Made by a program: the position numbers and the translations under genes. Positions 59,883 to 64,000 of a DNA stretch of 64,000 bases are shown here, in pieces (within the stretch, counting starts at the first letter, position 1; every line of letters starts with the position of its first letter). The DNA is taken from assembly GCF_030272615.1 (NCBI RefSeq), contig NC_081408.1, forward strand, positions 306,370,450-306,434,449. Direction: 5' to 3'. Source of the stretch: Cryptomeria japonica (lineage: Eukaryota; Streptophyta; Pinopsida; Cupressales; Cupressaceae). The notes under the pieces are model-generated. The model did no database searches, was not told where the DNA came from, and worked only from the letters and a program-made list of their open reading frames with translations.

Positions 59883-62800
59883 CTAAGTCTCTACTAGTGA
59901 GGGTATTACCCCAAGCTTCTCTCTAAAATATTCAAAAGTTTCCTTAGGAAAAGGCTTAGTAAAGATATCTGCAATCTTCTCTTTAGTATTCACATAAACC
60001 AATTTTTACTTCTTTTGCTTCAACATTCTCTTTCAGAAAATTTAATTTGATAGAAACATGTTTAGTTTTAGAGTGAAATATTGGATTCTTGGATATATCA
60101 ATTGCTGCCATATTATCAGAGTAAATGATTATAGGTTCTTTGCATTTTACCTTTATGTCCTGCAACATTTTCTTAATCCATAATACATGAGTACAATTAG
60201 TTGTTGCTGCAACATATTCTGATCCTGTTGTTGATAATGATGTACAACTCTGTTTCTTGCTCAACCATGAAATCAATCTACTACCAAAAAAGAATGCTCC
60301 GCTGGTGGTGCTCTTTCTGTCATCTACATCTCCTACCCAATTTGCATCTGTGTATGCACATAAATCAAAATTTTCATCTTTAGGATACCATAAACCAAGA
60401 TTTGTTGTGCCTTGTAGATACTGGAAAATCCTTTTCACTACTAATTCATGATTTTCTTTAGGATTACTCTGAAATCTTGAAACAATACATACTGCATTCA
60501 TAATATCAGGTCTTGTTTGTGTCAAATACAATAAACCTCCAATCATAGATTTATATCTTGTCAGATTAACAGGTGTTGTATCATCCTTCAATGATACTTT
60601 GTCTGTTGTAGTCATAGGAGTACTTACCGGTTTATAGTTTTCCATACCAAACTTGTTTAGTAGTTTTTTCAAGTACTTTGATTGACATATGAATATACCT
60701 TTATCAGTCTGTGAAATCTGCAATCCTAAAATTAATTTTATCTCCCCAATCATAGACATTTCAAATTCTTCCTGCATCTCATTAGAAAAGTCTTTACACA
60801 ATCCATCTTCTCCTCCAAAAATTATATCATCAACAAAAACTTCAATAACCAAGATGTCATCATTAGTCACTTTGAAATATATACCAAGCTCTAGGAGCTT
60901 GCTTTAATCCATATAAAGCTTTCCTTAACCTGCAAACCATATCTTTGTCATTTATCAAATAAAATCCACCAGGTTGTTCAATATAAACTTCCTCTTCAAG
61001 ATCACCATTCAGAAATGCACATTTAACATACATTTGATATACTTTATAGTTCTTGTGTGCTGCAAATGCTAGAAATAGTCTGACTGCCTTAATTCTAGCT
61101 ACCGGTACAAAGGTTTCATTGTAATCAATTCCCTCTTTCTGTGAATATCCCTTATACACTAATCTTTCTTTGTTTTTGATTACCTTACCATCTTCATTAA
61201 GTTTATTTCTGAATACCCATTTAGTTCCAATTACATTTTTATTTCTAGGTCGGGGAACCAATGTCCTTGTGTTATTCTTTTCAATTTGTTTCAATTCATA
61301 TTCCATAGCCTTAATCAAATGTTTATCTTCACATGCCTCATTAACTGATGCTGGTTCAATTTGAGAAATTAGATATACCTCTTCATTTGCCAGTCTTCCT
61401 CTAGTCATTACACCTTGATACTTATTCCCAATTATCTGACTTTCAAAGTGATTCAATCTTACATACCTGGGTGTATTTACTTGTTGTTGTTCTTTAGTCA
61501 CTGTGGAATTCTCTGATGATGTGGGTGTGATTGGATCAACATTTTGTACCAGTGCGCTCAATGTAGATTCATTTGTGATAATCTCAACTACCGGTTCAGA
61601 GTCCATAGACCTTGAATTACCTCTGAACTATTCATGAATCTTCACATTTGCACTCTCAATGATTTTTTGCAATCTCTTATTAAAAAATCTATATGCCTTT
61701 CTCTTAGATGAATAACCAAGAAATATTCCTTCATCACTTCTAGAATCAAATTTACCAATATAATCATCTCTCCTAATATAACATTTTCTTCCAAATATTC
61801 TGAAATATTTAAGAGTAGGAGTATTACCAAACCATAGTTCATGAGGGGTCTTACCGATTTCACCTTTGATGTGAACTACGTTGAATGTGTAAACCCTTGT
61901 ATTCATTGCTTCTCTCCAGTATACATGAGGTAGGTTTTCTTTTGATATCATGCTTCTAGCTGCATCTAGAATAGTTATGTTCTTCCTTTCCAAAACTCCA
62001 TTTTGCTAAGGTGTCCGAGGTACTGATAATTGTCTTCTGATTCCATTCATTTCACAAAATGTATTAAATTCCTTAGATGTGAATTCACCTCCTTGATCTG
62101 ATCTTAAACATTTGATTTTCTTACCGGTTTCATTCTCTACCATTGCCTTGAATAGTTTGAATTTCCCAAAAGCTTCTAGTTTCTCCCTAAGAAAAGTAAC
62201 CCAACACATTCTAGAATAATCATTAATGATTAGCATAAAATATCTATCTCCTTGTAAACTTCTAGTTCTTGTCGGACCACATAAATCAATATAAATTAAA
62301 TCAAGAGCATTATTGGATTTCTCAGGAATACTCTTAAAATTTGCTCTTACTTGCTTTCCAAATTGACATTCCTTACATACCGGATTGTGAGGTTTTATAA
62401 TCTTAGGTAAATCCCTTACTACCTTAGTTGTACTGATCTTTACAATGCAATAAAAATTTACATGACAAAGTCTTTTATGCCATAACCAACTTTCATCAAT
62501 ATGTGCAATTAAGCATGTCTTCTCATTATTATTTAAGTGAAAGATATTACCTCTAGTCTGATTACCGGTTGCAATTTCCAAACCAGTTCTATTAATGATT
62601 GTGCATTTACCATTCTTGAATTCTAACTGAAATCCCTTTTCAACTAATTGACCAACACTCAAAAGATTATGCTTCAAACCTTCAACATAATAAACATTGT
62701 CAATATTGTGCTTACCATCAAAAGATATAGTGCCTTTTCCTCTGATCAAACAAGCTTTATCATCCCCAAATCTTACTAGACCTCCATTGTATTCCTGAAA

Positions 62801-63974
62801 GGTTAAGAATTTACTTTATCACCAGCCATATGATGTGAAAATCCGAAATCAATGATCCATTCATCCTTTTCTTCAATTTTAGCTGCTAGGGCCTGCTCTA
62901 CTAGTTGTATATTAGGTGTCGATTGATCTTCTGTTATTGCAACAAAATCCCATCCATTGTCTACCAGTTCCTCATTAGAATCATCAGTATCTCTTTCATC
63001 AGCATAGTAACATGATTTGTCTCTATTCTTCTTAAATCTGTATCTCTGATATTCAGGGTTAGGCTTATATGTTCTTTTAGCTTCTTCTTTCAATCTTGCA
63101 TGTCTATCACAACACCTAGATGCCATATGACCAATTTTATTGTAATTAAAACATTTAATTGGTGTTTTACCTTCATACTTACTTCCAACTGGACCTTTAA
63201 GCATTTTTCTTGCAAATAGTGCTTCAAGCTCTTCGAATTCTTCATTCTCTCTTCTGATGTCTTCAAGTTCTCTTGCATAAAGTGCTTTCCAATCAGATTT
63301 CTCAGATGATGATGATGATTCTATAGATGATGATGATACTTTGAAAGCTAAATCTGTCTTAATAGCAACAGAACCAAATTCCTCAAGTTCAAAAGCTAAA
63401 AGTTTTCCAACCAAGGTATCTTTAGATACTGATGTATTAGGCATTGTTCTTAATTCATTAATAGTAGTTACTTTCATTTTGTATGCCAATGGAAATGCTC
63501 TTAAAACTTTAGAAACAATTTCATCTTCACTTAAGGATCCTCCACAACATTGTATAACCAAAACAATTTCATTAACTCTTTCCATAAAAGCAGAAATTCT
63601 TTCATCTTCTTCCATTTTCAGATTTTCATACCTGACCTAGAAGCATTCAAGTTTTGCAATTTTGACAGTGGTGTCACCTTAATTCAATGTGTCCAATTTG
63701 TCCCAAATAGCTTTAGCAGTAGATTGGTTTGATAATCCCATGATTTGCTAATCTGACAATGCACTGCTTCTCTTGCTTTGCAATCATTCTCCTAATCTTA
63801 AGCCAAGTTTGGTGGATTAGGTTGACTCTGTGTAGGACCAACATAGCCATTCTTTGTAACATCCCATATGTCTCTTTCAATGCAATTCAGATGTGTCTCC
63901 ATTATGATTTTCCATATATTGTAGTTAGTTCCATCAAGCTTCAAACTGTCCTTCCTAAAATAGTTAGTTGCCAT
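59883..63974 (-). pseudogene. F gag-pol polyprotein, disabled
   Basis: Starts at the ATG 63972-63974 (MATNYFRKDSLKLDGTNYNI, gag N-terminus) and ends at the stop 59883-59885. Order: gag with frameshifts near 63730 and stops; a zinc knuckle near 63150 with second Cys changed to Tyr (CFNYNKIGHMASRC); protease near 62850 reading IDFGFSHHMAG, with the active-site Ser of DSG now Phe; integrase HHCC (LWHKRLCHVN...CKECQFGK, about 62490-62360) and acidic residues in YIDLCGP, RSDQGGE and NGVLERKN; RT with GTKWVFRNK (about 61225), FLNGDLEEEVYIEQP and, after a deletion with frameshift near 60880, FVDDIIFGG (about 60820); RNase H with DANWVGD (about 60340) and SDNMAAIDIS. A frameshift near 60005 precedes the conserved C-terminus. 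Closest to C among the elements here. Confidence 0.92.
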
Positions 63975-64000
63975 AGAATCTCCTCAAGCTGTTAAACTTT

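Larger units (their letters stand above)
58512..64000 (-). mobile_element. Ty1/copia retrotransposon F, truncated by the window edge
   Basis: 3' LTR, PPT and almost all of gag-pol are visible. The start of gag is at 63974, so PBS and 5' LTR lie just beyond 64000. It is inserted in the 5' LTR of E; the left target copy would be GATCT (58507-58511). Confidence 0.92.

Overview
This window looks like nuclear DNA from a large-genome seed plant. Nearly everything I can identify is an LTR retrotransposon or a piece of one. There are Ty1/copia elements primed by initiator-Met tRNA, Ty3/gypsy pol remnants of the type found in plant Tat-like elements, and long AT-rich LTR-like tracts. I see no intact host gene, no structural RNA gene and no CRISPR array. 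A gymnosperm source is plausible from the repeat density and decay, but this is inference and I cannot fix the species.

Region 1 (1-16148 and 22536-about 28400) is mainly minus-strand sequence. It starts with the 5' LTR of an element that leaves the window on the left (87-1439). Next come two decayed unknown reading frames: ORF-Y (about 2102-3780) and ORF-X copy 1 (3980-7159). Then follow a truncated LTR (about 8476-10520) and a gypsy RNase H/integrase remnant (10590-12535) that carries a small inverted-repeat element. The second ORF-X copy follows; a complete plus-strand copia element, G (16149-22535, TSD AAAAT), splits it in two. Upstream of ORF-X copy 2 lie a 129-bp-period repeat array and an LTR-like tract with a minus-strand TATA box.

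Region 2 (about 28400-32700) is AT-rich and has no recognisable gene.

Region 3 (32720-64000) is a nest of insertions. The base layer is a minus-strand gypsy pol (B). Into it went a 344-bp TRIM (34736-35079), a large plus-strand pol-less element D (35336-50192), a solo LTR of the D family (50245-51387, TSD CTTCC) and a minus-strand gag-only element E (from 51461). D itself was hit by the copia element C (35930-43168, TSD AAGTA). E was hit by the copia element F (58512 to beyond 64000). The order of insertion can be read directly from the broken repeats.

C and F carry copia gag-pol genes, all disabled. D and E carry gag-like genes with zinc knuckles but no pol, and D adds a long unknown second ORF. 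C, D, E and F share the primer-binding site, a near-identical PPT/LTR junction and two short LTR modules, although the rest of their LTRs is unlike. A plausible reading is one autonomous/non-autonomous community in which pol-bearing elements move pol-less ones in trans. Premature stops in G and in D ORF2 mostly look like C-to-T changes without frameshifts, as expected for methylated, silenced DNA.
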